NCBI RefSeq assembly: GCF_009905435.1
Contig: NZ_JAAAMT010000005.1
Coordinates: 62,001 to 126,000 of the forward strand
Reading direction: 5' to 3'
Length of the DNA: 64,000 nucleotides
DNA from: Pseudomonas sp. R5(2019)
GTDB taxonomy: Bacteria; Pseudomonadota; Gammaproteobacteria; Pseudomonadales; Pseudomonadaceae
Below, piece after piece: positions 17,197 to 25,874 of this stretch. Position numbers and translations under genes: made by a program. Numbering within the stretch: the stretch's first letter is position 1; the number at the start of each line of letters is the position of its first letter. The notes under the pieces were generated by a model, which saw nothing but the letters and a program-made list of their open reading frames with translations, was not told the DNA's origin and ran no database searches.

Positions 17197-18603
17197 ATGT
17201 CCACTCAAGCGTTCGTCAGCCCGGACAGCATTCGCGCCCAGTTCTCATCGGCCATGTCCGCCATGTACAAGCAGGAAGTGCCGCTGTATGGCGCACTGCT
17301 GGACCTGGTCAGCGAGGTCAATCAGCAGACCATGGATCAGCGGCCCGAGCTTGCCGAGTCCCTGCATCTGACCGGCGAAATCCAGCGACTGGATCAGGAG
17401 CGTCATGGCGCCATTCGAGTGGGTACCGCTGAAGAACTGGCCACCATCGGCCGCCTGTTTGCGGTGATGGGTATGCAGCCAGTGGGCTATTACGACCTTT
17501 CCTGCGCCGGTGTGCCGGTGCATTCGACGGCGTTCCGCGCGGTTCACGAGCAGTCCCTGCAAGTCAGCCCGTTCCGCGTGTTCACCTCATTGTTGCGACT
17601 GGAGTTGATCGAACAGCCGGCCTTGCGTGAACTGGCCGCGTCGATTTTGGCCAAGCGGCAGATCTTCACCCCGCGCGCGCTGACCCTGATTGAGCAGTGC
17701 GAACGTGACGGAGGCCTGAATGCCGCCGACGCCGCCGACTTTGTCGAGCAGGCGCTGGAAACCTTCCGCTGGCACCGCCAGGCCACCGTGACGGCCGAGC
17801 AGTACCAGCAATTGCACGACCAACACCGCCTGATCGCCGATGTGGTGGCGTTCAAGGGCCCGCACATCAACCACCTCACGCCACGTGTTCTGGACATCGA
17901 CGCCGCTCAAGTGGGCATGCCGAAAAAAGGCATCCCCCCCAAGGCGGTGATCGAAGGCCCACCACCTCGTCGTGTTCCGATCCTGTTGCGCCAGACCAGC
18001 TTCAAGGCCCTGCAGGAAGAAGTCGCTTTCACCGACAGCGACGCCCAGGCTGAAGGCCGCCATACCGCTCGTTTCGGCGAAATCGAACAACGTGGCGCCG
18101 CCCTGACGCCCAAAGGCCGCGCGCTGTATGACCGCCTGCTGGATGCTGCCCGTGAAGCACTCGGCGGCGTGCCGGCGGAAAACAATGCCGAGCACTACAT
18201 GCAACTGCTGAGTGAGACATTCAGCGAATTCGCCGACGATGTTGAGCAGATGCGTCAGCAAGGCCTGGCGTTCTTCCGCTACTTCGTGACCGAACAAGGT
18301 TTGGCCGCACGCCACAACGAGAATCGTCCGACCTCACTGCAAGCGTTGATCGATGCCGGGCATGTGCGCTTTGAGGCGCTGGTGTATGAAGACTTTCTGC
18401 CCGTCAGCGCGGCGGGGATCTTCCAGTCGAACCTGGGCGATGATGCGCAGAGCAACTATGGCAGCAATGCCAACCAGCAGGCCTTTGAGCAAGCGCTCGG
18501 CGCTCCGGTTCTGGATGAGTTGAAGTTGTATGCCGAGACTGAGCAGCGGTCGTTGCAGGCGTGTGCCAAACAACTTGAGTTAGTTAATTCAAGATTGGCG
18601 TGA
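17197..18603 (+). CDS. hglS: 2-oxoadipate dioxygenase/decarboxylase (DUF1338)
   Basis: This 468-aa VOC-like Fe(II) enzyme (formerly DUF1338, YdcJ) converts 2-oxoadipate to D-2-hydroxyglutarate with O2, the last specific step of the aminoadipate branch of lysine breakdown. Family features include KGPHINHLTPRVLDID, RHTARFGEIEQRG and YEDFLPVSAAGIFQSNLG. The ATG follows AGGAGTCTATCG. It is co-directional with the LysR gene, 78 bp downstream. The products of amaA and amaB feed the pathway it finishes. Confidence 0.92.
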   Translation: MSTQAFVSPDSIRAQFSSAMSAMYKQEVPLYGALLDLVSEVNQQTMDQRPELAESLHLTGEIQRLDQERHGAIRVGTAEELATIGRLFAVMGMQPVGYYDLSCAGVPVHSTAFRAVHEQSLQVSPFRVFTSLLRLELIEQPALRELAASILAKRQIFTPRALTLIEQCERDGGLNAADAADFVEQALETFRWHRQATVTAEQYQQLHDQHRLIADVVAFKGPHINHLTPRVLDIDAAQVGMPKKGIPPKAVIEGPPPRRVPILLRQTSFKALQEEVAFTDSDAQAEGRHTARFGEIEQRGAALTPKGRALYDRLLDAAREALGGVPAENNAEHYMQLLSETFSEFADDVEQMRQQGLAFFRYFVTEQGLAARHNENRPTSLQALIDAGHVRFEALVYEDFLPVSAAGIFQSNLGDDAQSNYGSNANQQAFEQALGAPVLDELKLYAETEQRSLQACAKQLELVNSRLA

Positions 18604-18608
18604 AGCCA

Positions 18609-18657
18609 TTCGCGGGCAAGCCCAGCTCCTACTGTAGGAGCTGGGCTTGCCCGCGAA
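18609..18657. repeat. REP palindrome with a perfect 24-bp stem
   Basis: Arms 18609-18632 and 18634-18657 are exact reverse complements around T18633, containing the CGCGGGCAAGCCCAGCTCC motif. It belongs to the family seen at five other intergenic spots here. It lies between the convergent hglS and LysR genes and could also end transcription. Confidence 0.85.
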
Positions 18658-18667
18658 GCTTTTCGGC

Positions 18668-19588
18668 TCAGCGCAACATTTCGACTGCCGGCAACTGCAT
18701 GTTGGCCACCTCCCCCTGCAAAAAGTCGCTCAAGCGCCGCATGCGCTCTCCCCCCGGCCGGGTCTTCGGCCACACCAGGTAATAATTCAAGCCACTGGCC
18801 ACCGCCGTCGGCCACGGCAAGCTCAAGCGCCCCTGGGCCACGTCTTCGGCGACCATCAGCAAGTCGCCCATCGACACGCCATACCCTCGCGCCGCCGCGA
18901 TCATGCCCAACTCCAGGGTGTCGAACACCTGCCCGCCCTTGATCGAGACCTGCTCGGACAAGCCCATGCGCTCCAGCCAGCTGCGCCAGTCGCGTCGGTC
19001 GGGGGTCGGGTGCAGCAGTTCGGCGCTGGCCAGGCGTTCGACGTCCCAGGCCGGGCCATCGAGCAAGTTGGATGCACCCACCGGGATCAGCCACTCCGGA
19101 AACAGCAAGGTCGCCTCCCAGTCCGGTGGAAAGCTGCCGTCGCCCAAAAGCACTGCGCAATCGAAGGGTTCGTGATTGAAGTCGACGTTGTCTACGTCCA
19201 TCCACGCACTGGTCAACTGCACCTCATTACCGGCCTGCAGATGGCGAAATCGACTCAGGCGCGCCAGCAACCAACGCATGGTGAGGGTCGAAGGGGCTTT
19301 CATGCGGACGATGTCGTCTTCATGTCGCAAGGTGTTGCAGGCCCGCTCCAACGCAGTGAAGCCGTCGCGGATACCGGGTAGCAGCAGCCGCGCCGCATCG
19401 CTGAGCTGCAAATGGCGACCGCTGCGCAGAAACAGCCGACAGCCAAAGTGCTCCTCCAGCGTACGAATATGCCGACTCACCGCACTTTGAGTAATGGAGA
19501 GTTCTTCACCTGCGCGAGTGAATGACGCATGGCGCGCAGCGGCTTCAAACGCTCTCAACGCATAGAGCGGCGGGAGATGACGGGACAT
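18668..19588 (-). CDS. LysR-family regulator (GcvA type)
   Basis: This 306-aa LTTR has an HTH around FTRAGEELSITQSAVSRHI (about residues 23-45) and an effector domain with the GcvA-like layout. It is divergent from the MATE gene with 149 bp between starts, so that gene or itself is the most likely target. Its ligand is unknown. In related genomes a LysR gene occupies the same place between hglS and the MATE pump. Confidence 0.88.
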   Translation of the reverse strand: MSRHLPPLYALRAFEAAARHASFTRAGEELSITQSAVSRHIRTLEEHFGCRLFLRSGRHLQLSDAARLLLPGIRDGFTALERACNTLRHEDDIVRMKAPSTLTMRWLLARLSRFRHLQAGNEVQLTSAWMDVDNVDFNHEPFDCAVLLGDGSFPPDWEATLLFPEWLIPVGASNLLDGPAWDVERLASAELLHPTPDRRDWRSWLERMGLSEQVSIKGGQVFDTLELGMIAAARGYGVSMGDLLMVAEDVAQGRLSLPWPTAVASGLNYYLVWPKTRPGGERMRRLSDFLQGEVANMQLPAVEMLR

Positions 19589-19737
19589 GACAAATAATCC
19601 TTCATTACAAAATGAATACTCTTACGCGCGAAGGCAGGATGAGTATTACTCATGGGTTGAATCGTTTTTATCCTTTTGTGGATCCGCTGGCAAACCTTGA
19701 GAATTGCCGGCTTATTCCTTCATTCGAGCGCAATGCC

Positions 19738-21144
19738 ATGCAACCTGCCGTACGTACCGAACTTTGGGCCCTTCTGCGGTTGGCAGGGCCGTTGATCGCC
19801 TCGCAACTGGCGCACATGCTGATGGTGCTGACCGACACCCTGATGATGGCCCGCATCAGCCCCCAGGCGCTGGCGGGCGGCGGCCTGGGCGCGGCCAGTT
19901 ACTCGTTCGTGTCGATTTTCTGTATCGGCGTGATCGCGGCGGTGGGCACGCTGGTGGCGATCCGGCATGGCGCCAGCGATAAACCCGGTGCCACCCGCCT
20001 GACCCAGGCCGGGCTATGGCTGGCCTGGATCATGGCCATTGCCGGTGCGCTGCTGCTGTGGAACCTTTCGCCTCTGCTGCTGATGCTCGGTCAAACGCCG
20101 GAGAACGTCGAATACGCTGGCCAGTTTCTGTTGCTGCTGCCGCTCGCCCTACCCGGCTACTTGAGTTTCATGGCACTGCGCGGGTTTACCAGTGCGCTGG
20201 GCCGGGCGACGCCAGTGATGGTGATCAGCATTGGCGCAACGGTGGCTAACTTTCTGCTCAACTATGCGCTGATCGAAGGGATGTTCGGCTTGCCGAAACT
20301 GGGGCTGGTGGGTATCGGTCTGGTCACGGCGATCGTCGCCAACTGCATGGCTCTCCTCCTGGCCTGGCATATCCGCCGCCACGCGGCGTACCACGCCTAC
20401 CCGATTCGCCAGGGGCTGGCGCGCCCGAACCTTGCCGCCTTGCGCGAACTGTGGCGCCTGGGCCTGCCCATCGGTGGCACTTACGCGGTGGAAGTCGGGC
20501 TGTTTGCTTTCGCGGCGCTGTGCATGGGCACCATGGGCAGTACCCAGTTGGCGGCGCACCAGATCGCCCTGCAGATCGTCTCGGTGGCCTTCATGGTACC
20601 GGCGGGGCTTTCCTACGCGGTGACCATGCGCATCGGCGCCCATTACGGCGCCGGCCAGCTATTGGCGGCCCGCCAGGCCGGGCGCGTGGGGATTGGCTTC
20701 GGTGCTGCGGTGATGCTGGCCTTTGCCGTGTTGTTCTGGGTGGCCTCCGACGCGCTGGTGGGATTGTTCCTGGATCGCAATGACCCGGCCTTCACCGACG
20801 TGATCCGCCTTGCCGTGAGCCTGCTGGCGGTCGCGGCCTGGTTTGAGCTGTTCGATGGCGTGCAAACCATCGCCATGGGCGCGATTCGCGGCCTCAAGGA
20901 TGCCAAGACCACCTTTCTGGTCGGTCTGGGCTGCTACTGGCTGATCGGCGCACCGGCCGCGTGGGTACTGGCGTTCAACCTTGATCTCGGGCCGGTTGGG
21001 GTCTGGTGGGGTCTGGCACTGGGTCTGGCCTGCGCGGCGGTCAGCCTGACGCTGGCGTTTGAATGGCGGATGGGACGCATGCTGGAGCATTCACCCCCAG
21101 CATCAAATAGTCCACCAGCTGCTCCAGAGGCAGCGGCTTGCTGA
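19738..21144 (+). CDS. MATE-family multidrug/toxin efflux transporter
   Basis: This 468-aa inner-membrane protein has 12 hydrophobic helices in two related halves (first half LAGPLIASQLAHMLMVLTDT, second half LWRLGLPIGGTYAVEVGLFA). That is the MATE/NorM pattern of Na+- or H+-driven export of cationic drugs. The ATG at 19738 (MQPAVRTELWALLR) gives the family N-terminus. The Pro/Ala/Ser-rich last 25 residues run 104 bp into the convergent GGDEF/EAL gene, so both C-terminal ends are encoded on opposite strands. Confidence 0.92.
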   Translation: MQPAVRTELWALLRLAGPLIASQLAHMLMVLTDTLMMARISPQALAGGGLGAASYSFVSIFCIGVIAAVGTLVAIRHGASDKPGATRLTQAGLWLAWIMAIAGALLLWNLSPLLLMLGQTPENVEYAGQFLLLLPLALPGYLSFMALRGFTSALGRATPVMVISIGATVANFLLNYALIEGMFGLPKLGLVGIGLVTAIVANCMALLLAWHIRRHAAYHAYPIRQGLARPNLAALRELWRLGLPIGGTYAVEVGLFAFAALCMGTMGSTQLAAHQIALQIVSVAFMVPAGLSYAVTMRIGAHYGAGQLLAARQAGRVGIGFGAAVMLAFAVLFWVASDALVGLFLDRNDPAFTDVIRLAVSLLAVAAWFELFDGVQTIAMGAIRGLKDAKTTFLVGLGCYWLIGAPAAWVLAFNLDLGPVGVWWGLALGLACAAVSLTLAFEWRMGRMLEHSPPASNSPPAAPEAAAC

Positions 21145-22732
21145 TCCAGTAACCCTGGATCTGATCGCACTCGAAACTGCGCAGCAGCTCCAGCTGCTCC
21201 GGTGTTTCCACGCCTTCTGCAACCACTTCCAGCTTCAGGTTGTGCGCCAGGTTGATCATGGCGTGCACCAGCTTGCGGTTTTCTTCGCGCTGTTCCATGC
21301 CGCCCACGAAGCTTTTGTCGACCTTGAGCAAGGTGATCGGCAGGCTGTTGAGGTGCACGAACGACGAAAACCCGGTACCGAAGTCGTCCAGCGAGAAGCG
21401 CACACCGAGGCGCCCCAGCGCATCCATGGTTTGCTGTACGAGGTCGTTGCGGCGCATCACCGCCGTCTCCGTCAGCTCGAACTCCAGCCAGCGCGCATCC
21501 ACGCCATGCTCGATGATCAGGCGGCTCAGGGTCGGCAGCAGTTGGCTGTCCTGAAACTGCCGGAACGACAGGTTGACCGCCATGTGCAGCGGCCCCAGGC
21601 CCTGTTCGCGCAGCGCCTGCATATCGCGCAGCGCGCGTGAAATCACCCAGTAACCCAGCGGCACGATCAGGCCGCTCTGCTCGGCCAGGGGCACGAATTC
21701 ACTGGGCGGCAGCAGGCCCCGCTCGGCATGCCGCCAGCGCACCAGTGCCTCCAGGCCGACAATGTTTGCGGTGCGCAGGTCCATGCGCGGCTGGTAGTGC
21801 AACTCCAGCTCATCGCGGCGCAAGGCCCGGCGCAATTCGCTTTCAAGGTCGGCCAGGCTACGGGCGTTGCGGTTGATCCGCTCATCGAACAGGTGAAAAG
21901 TGCAGCCCTGGATGCTCTTGGCTTGCTGCATGGCGATATGGGCATGCCACATCAACGGGTCGGCGCCGTTTTCGGCGCGGGCATAGGCCACGCCCAGGCT
22001 GCAACCGATCAGCAGGCTTTCGCCATCGATCCAGTAGGGCTCGGCCATGGCTTCGGTGATGCGCTCGGCCAGGATCTCGGCACGCGAGGCATCCCGGCGG
22101 ATGTCGATCAGCAAGGCGAATTCATCGCTGCCCAGGCGGGCGAGCTGATCGCCGGCTTCCAGCTGGCTCTTGAGCCGCGCCACTACCTGCAGGATAAGAC
22201 GGTCGCCGGCCTGGTGGCCCAGCGCGTCGTTGGCATGGCGGAAGTTGTCCAGGTCCAGGTGCCCGAGGGCCAGCCCTCGCCCCTGGTGCTCGGCCAGCCG
22301 GGCCGTCAGCAGGGTCTGAAAACCCTGTCGGTTGGCGATACCAGTCAAGGGGTCCTGCTCGGCCAGGCGCTGCAAGGTGTTCTCCAGCACGCCGCGCTCA
22401 CGTACATGGCGCAGGCTACGGCGGATGGTGTCGACATTCAGCGCGTCGCGAACCCACCAATCGCTCACGCCCGGTGGCGGCGTGTGGGGTTCGTGCTCCA
22501 GCAGCAATACCACTGGCAAGTCACAGCGGCCCGGGGCAGGCTGCTGCGCGGGCGTGGCCAGGATCAGCGCATGGCGGTCCTTCGAAAACAGGCTGCTCAC
22601 CGCCTCCCAGGAAGGCGCACTGAGCAGCACCGCCGAATCAGCCAACGGCACCAGGCACTCACGCAACACCGCCGCCCATTCCGGCGCTTCGGCCAAGAGC
22701 AACAGACGCAAGGGTTCGACAGGCGTAGACAA
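21041..22732 (-). CDS. Cyclic-di-GMP protein with degenerate GGDEF and intact EAL
   Basis: This 563-aa protein has an N-terminal receiver-like or unknown domain (1-110). Its GGDEF domain reads LGSDEF rather than GGDEF/GGEEF at the catalytic loop (about 195-200). Its EAL domain has EALVRWRH, DDFGTGFSS and EGVET. The EAL part probably hydrolyses c-di-GMP; the GGDEF part is more likely regulatory. The start is a TTG at 22732, supported by AAGGAGC upstream. It overlaps the MATE gene at its 3' end. Confidence 0.9.
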   Translation of the reverse strand: MSTPVEPLRLLLLAEAPEWAAVLRECLVPLADSAVLLSAPSWEAVSSLFSKDRHALILATPAQQPAPGRCDLPVVLLLEHEPHTPPPGVSDWWVRDALNVDTIRRSLRHVRERGVLENTLQRLAEQDPLTGIANRQGFQTLLTARLAEHQGRGLALGHLDLDNFRHANDALGHQAGDRLILQVVARLKSQLEAGDQLARLGSDEFALLIDIRRDASRAEILAERITEAMAEPYWIDGESLLIGCSLGVAYARAENGADPLMWHAHIAMQQAKSIQGCTFHLFDERINRNARSLADLESELRRALRRDELELHYQPRMDLRTANIVGLEALVRWRHAERGLLPPSEFVPLAEQSGLIVPLGYWVISRALRDMQALREQGLGPLHMAVNLSFRQFQDSQLLPTLSRLIIEHGVDARWLEFELTETAVMRRNDLVQQTMDALGRLGVRFSLDDFGTGFSSFVHLNSLPITLLKVDKSFVGGMEQREENRKLVHAMINLAHNLKLEVVAEGVETPEQLELLRSFECDQIQGYWISKPLPLEQLVDYLMLGVNAPACVPSAIQTPASG

Positions 22733-22993
22733 GCTTGCTCCTTAAGACGTGCATACAGTCGGTGGTGGTGGTCCCACGGAGCGGCATCTTAAATCACTTG
22801 GGAAAATGATTTGCGAGAACCTTTCAGGGAGAAAACGGCGTTGCCAGCTGACCAAGCCCTGCATCCTGCTCGAAAGTATCAAAACCGGCAAATTTAGATA
22901 GAGAGTCGTGATACAGGGTCAGACGGTCGCGGCAGAATTCTGCGAGCCTGTTAAAATGCCCGGCCATTTTCCCAGCCGATCCCTATTTCCATC

Positions 22994-25003
22994 ATGTCCC
23001 GACTCAATCCCCGGCAACAAGAAGCCGTGAACTACGTCGGCGGCCCTCTTTTGGTGCTCGCCGGCGCAGGCTCCGGCAAGACAAGCGTGATCACTCGCAA
23101 GATCGCCCACTTGATCCAGAATTGCGGAATCCGCGCGCAGTACATCGTCGCCATGACCTTTACCAACAAGGCCGCGCGGGAAATGAAGGAGCGGGTCGGC
23201 ACTTTGCTGCGCGGTGGCGAGGGCCGGGGCCTGACGGTGTCGACCTTCCACAACCTGGGCCTGAACATCATCCGCAAGGAGCACGTGCGGTTGGGCTACA
23301 AACCGGGGTTCTCGATTTTTGACGAGACCGACGTCAAAGCCCTGATGACCGACATCATGCAGAAGGAATACTCGGGCGACGATGGCGTCGACGAGATCAA
23401 GAACATGATCGGCTCGTGGAAAAACGACCTGGTCCTGCCGGCCGAAGCCCTGGAAAACGCCCGCAACCCCAAGGAGCAGACCGCCGCCATCGTCTACACC
23501 CACTACCAGCGCACGCTCAAGGCGTTCAACGCGGTGGACTTCGACGACCTGATCCTGCTGCCGGTGAAACTGTTCCAGGAACACGCCGACATCCTGGAAA
23601 AGTGGCAGAACCGCGTGCGTTACTTGCTGGTGGACGAATACCAGGACACCAACGCCAGCCAGTACCTGCTGGTGAAGTTGCTGATCGGCACCCGCAACCA
23701 GTTCACCGTGGTGGGCGACGACGACCAGTCGATCTACGCCTGGCGCGGCGCACGACCAGAAAACCTGATGCTGCTCAAGGACGATTACCCGTCCTTGAAA
23801 GTGGTGATGCTGGAGCAGAACTACCGCTCCACCAGCCGTATCCTGCGCTGCGCCAACGTGCTGATCTCGAACAACCCGCACGCCTTTGAAAAGCAGCTGT
23901 GGAGCGAAATGGGCCACGGCGACGAAATCCGCGTGATCCGTTGCCGCAACGAAGACGCCGAAGCCGAACGGGTGGCGATGGAAATCCTCACCCTGCACCT
24001 GCGTACAAACCGCCCCTACAGCGATTTTTCGATCCTCTACCGGGGTAACTACCAGGCAAAACTGATCGAATTGAAGCTGCAGCACCATCAGGTGCCCTAC
24101 CGTCTGTCGGGCGGCAACAGCTTCTTCGGCCGCCAGGAAGTGAAAGACCTGATGGCCTACTTCCGCCTGCTGGTGAACCCGGATGACGACAACGCCTTCC
24201 TGCGCGTGATCAACGTGCCGCGCCGGGAAATCGGCTCCACCACCCTGGAAAAACTCGGCAACTACGCCACCGAGCGCAAGGTCTCGATGTACGCGGCCAC
24301 TGACGAACTGGGCCTGGGCGAACACCTGGACAGCCGCTTCACCGACCGTCTGCAACGGTTCAAGCGCTGGATGGACGGGGTGCGCCAGCAAGTCGCGCAA
24401 ACCGACCCGATCGCGGCGCTGCGCAGCATGGTCATGGACATCGACTACGAAAACTGGATTCGCCAGAACAGTTCCAGCGACAAGGCCGCCGATTACCGCA
24501 TGAGCAACGTGTGGTTCTTGATCGAAGCGCTGAAGAACACCCTGGAAAAAGACGAAGATGGCAACATGACCATCGAGGAAGCCATCGGCAAGCTGGTGCT
24601 GCGCGACATGCTCGAGCGCCAGCAGGAAGAGGAAGACGGTGCCGAGGGCGTGCAGATGATGACGCTGCATGCTTCCAAGGGCCTGGAATTCCCTTACGTG
24701 TTCATCATGGGCATGGAAGAGGAAATCCTCCCCCATCGCTCCAGCATCGAGGCCGACACCATCGAAGAGGAGCGTCGCCTGGCCTATGTGGGCATTACCC
24801 GCGCACGCCAGACGCTGGCCTTCACCTTTGCGGCCAAGCGCAAGCAGTACGGCGAGATCATCGAGTGCACGCCCAGCCGTTTTCTCGATGAACTGCCACC
24901 GGACGACCTGGCCTGGGAAGGCAACGACGATACCCCCACAGAAGTCAAAGCCGCCCGCGGCAACAACGCATTGGCCGATATCCGCGCCATGCTCAAACGT
25001 TAA
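22994..25003 (+). CDS. rep: ATP-dependent DNA helicase Rep
   Basis: This 669-aa superfamily 1A 3'-5' helicase removes protein roadblocks ahead of replication forks. Motif I AGAGSGKT (about 22-29), Ia TFTNKAAREM, II VDEYQDTN, III GDDDQSIYAWRGA, IV LEQNYRST, V TLHASKGLEF and VI VGITRARQ are all present in order. The ATG is at 22994. Length matches Rep (about 670 aa) rather than UvrD (about 720 aa), and xpt follows as in other pseudomonads. Confidence 0.96.
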   Translation: MSRLNPRQQEAVNYVGGPLLVLAGAGSGKTSVITRKIAHLIQNCGIRAQYIVAMTFTNKAAREMKERVGTLLRGGEGRGLTVSTFHNLGLNIIRKEHVRLGYKPGFSIFDETDVKALMTDIMQKEYSGDDGVDEIKNMIGSWKNDLVLPAEALENARNPKEQTAAIVYTHYQRTLKAFNAVDFDDLILLPVKLFQEHADILEKWQNRVRYLLVDEYQDTNASQYLLVKLLIGTRNQFTVVGDDDQSIYAWRGARPENLMLLKDDYPSLKVVMLEQNYRSTSRILRCANVLISNNPHAFEKQLWSEMGHGDEIRVIRCRNEDAEAERVAMEILTLHLRTNRPYSDFSILYRGNYQAKLIELKLQHHQVPYRLSGGNSFFGRQEVKDLMAYFRLLVNPDDDNAFLRVINVPRREIGSTTLEKLGNYATERKVSMYAATDELGLGEHLDSRFTDRLQRFKRWMDGVRQQVAQTDPIAALRSMVMDIDYENWIRQNSSSDKAADYRMSNVWFLIEALKNTLEKDEDGNMTIEEAIGKLVLRDMLERQQEEEDGAEGVQMMTLHASKGLEFPYVFIMGMEEEILPHRSSIEADTIEEERRLAYVGITRARQTLAFTFAAKRKQYGEIIECTPSRFLDELPPDDLAWEGNDDTPTEVKAARGNNALADIRAMLKR

Positions 25004-25633
<630 letters not shown>

Positions 25634-25645
25634 GAGTCGATACCC

Positions 25646-25860
25646 TTCGCGGATAAATCCGCTCCCACATGTGGGAGCGCAGGTTGATGACAAACCCCCT
25701 GTAGGAGCAAGGCTTGCCTGCGATGCAGGCGCCGCGCTGTATCAGGATCACAGCGGCGCCTGCATCGCGGGCAAGCCCGGCTCCTACAGTCGAATCCAGC
25801 AGGTAGATTTGGGTTTGTCAGCAATCCGCTCCCATATGTGGGAGCGGATTTATCCGCGAA
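25646..25860. repeat. Nested REP cluster (BIME) between xpt and the hydrolase gene
   Basis: Three units lie in mirror order. CGCGGATAAATCCGCTCCCA-type at 25646-25679 and its inverted copy at 25824-25860 flank a GTAGGAGC...GCTCCTAC pair at 25701-25787. The whole 215-bp block is therefore roughly palindromic. It occupies almost the entire gap between two convergent genes and uses two different REP families. Confidence 0.8.
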
Positions 25861-25874
25861 CGGGGCCAGTAGCC

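Noticed and set aside
22919..24736. 605-codon open frame antisense to rep
   Set aside because: It is a shadow of a highly conserved helicase; its product has no domain and uses rare residue patterns typical of antisense frames.
25646..25860. Repeats resembling a CRISPR array
   Set aside because: They are palindromic REP units of unequal spacing with no unique spacers of constant length and no cas genes.
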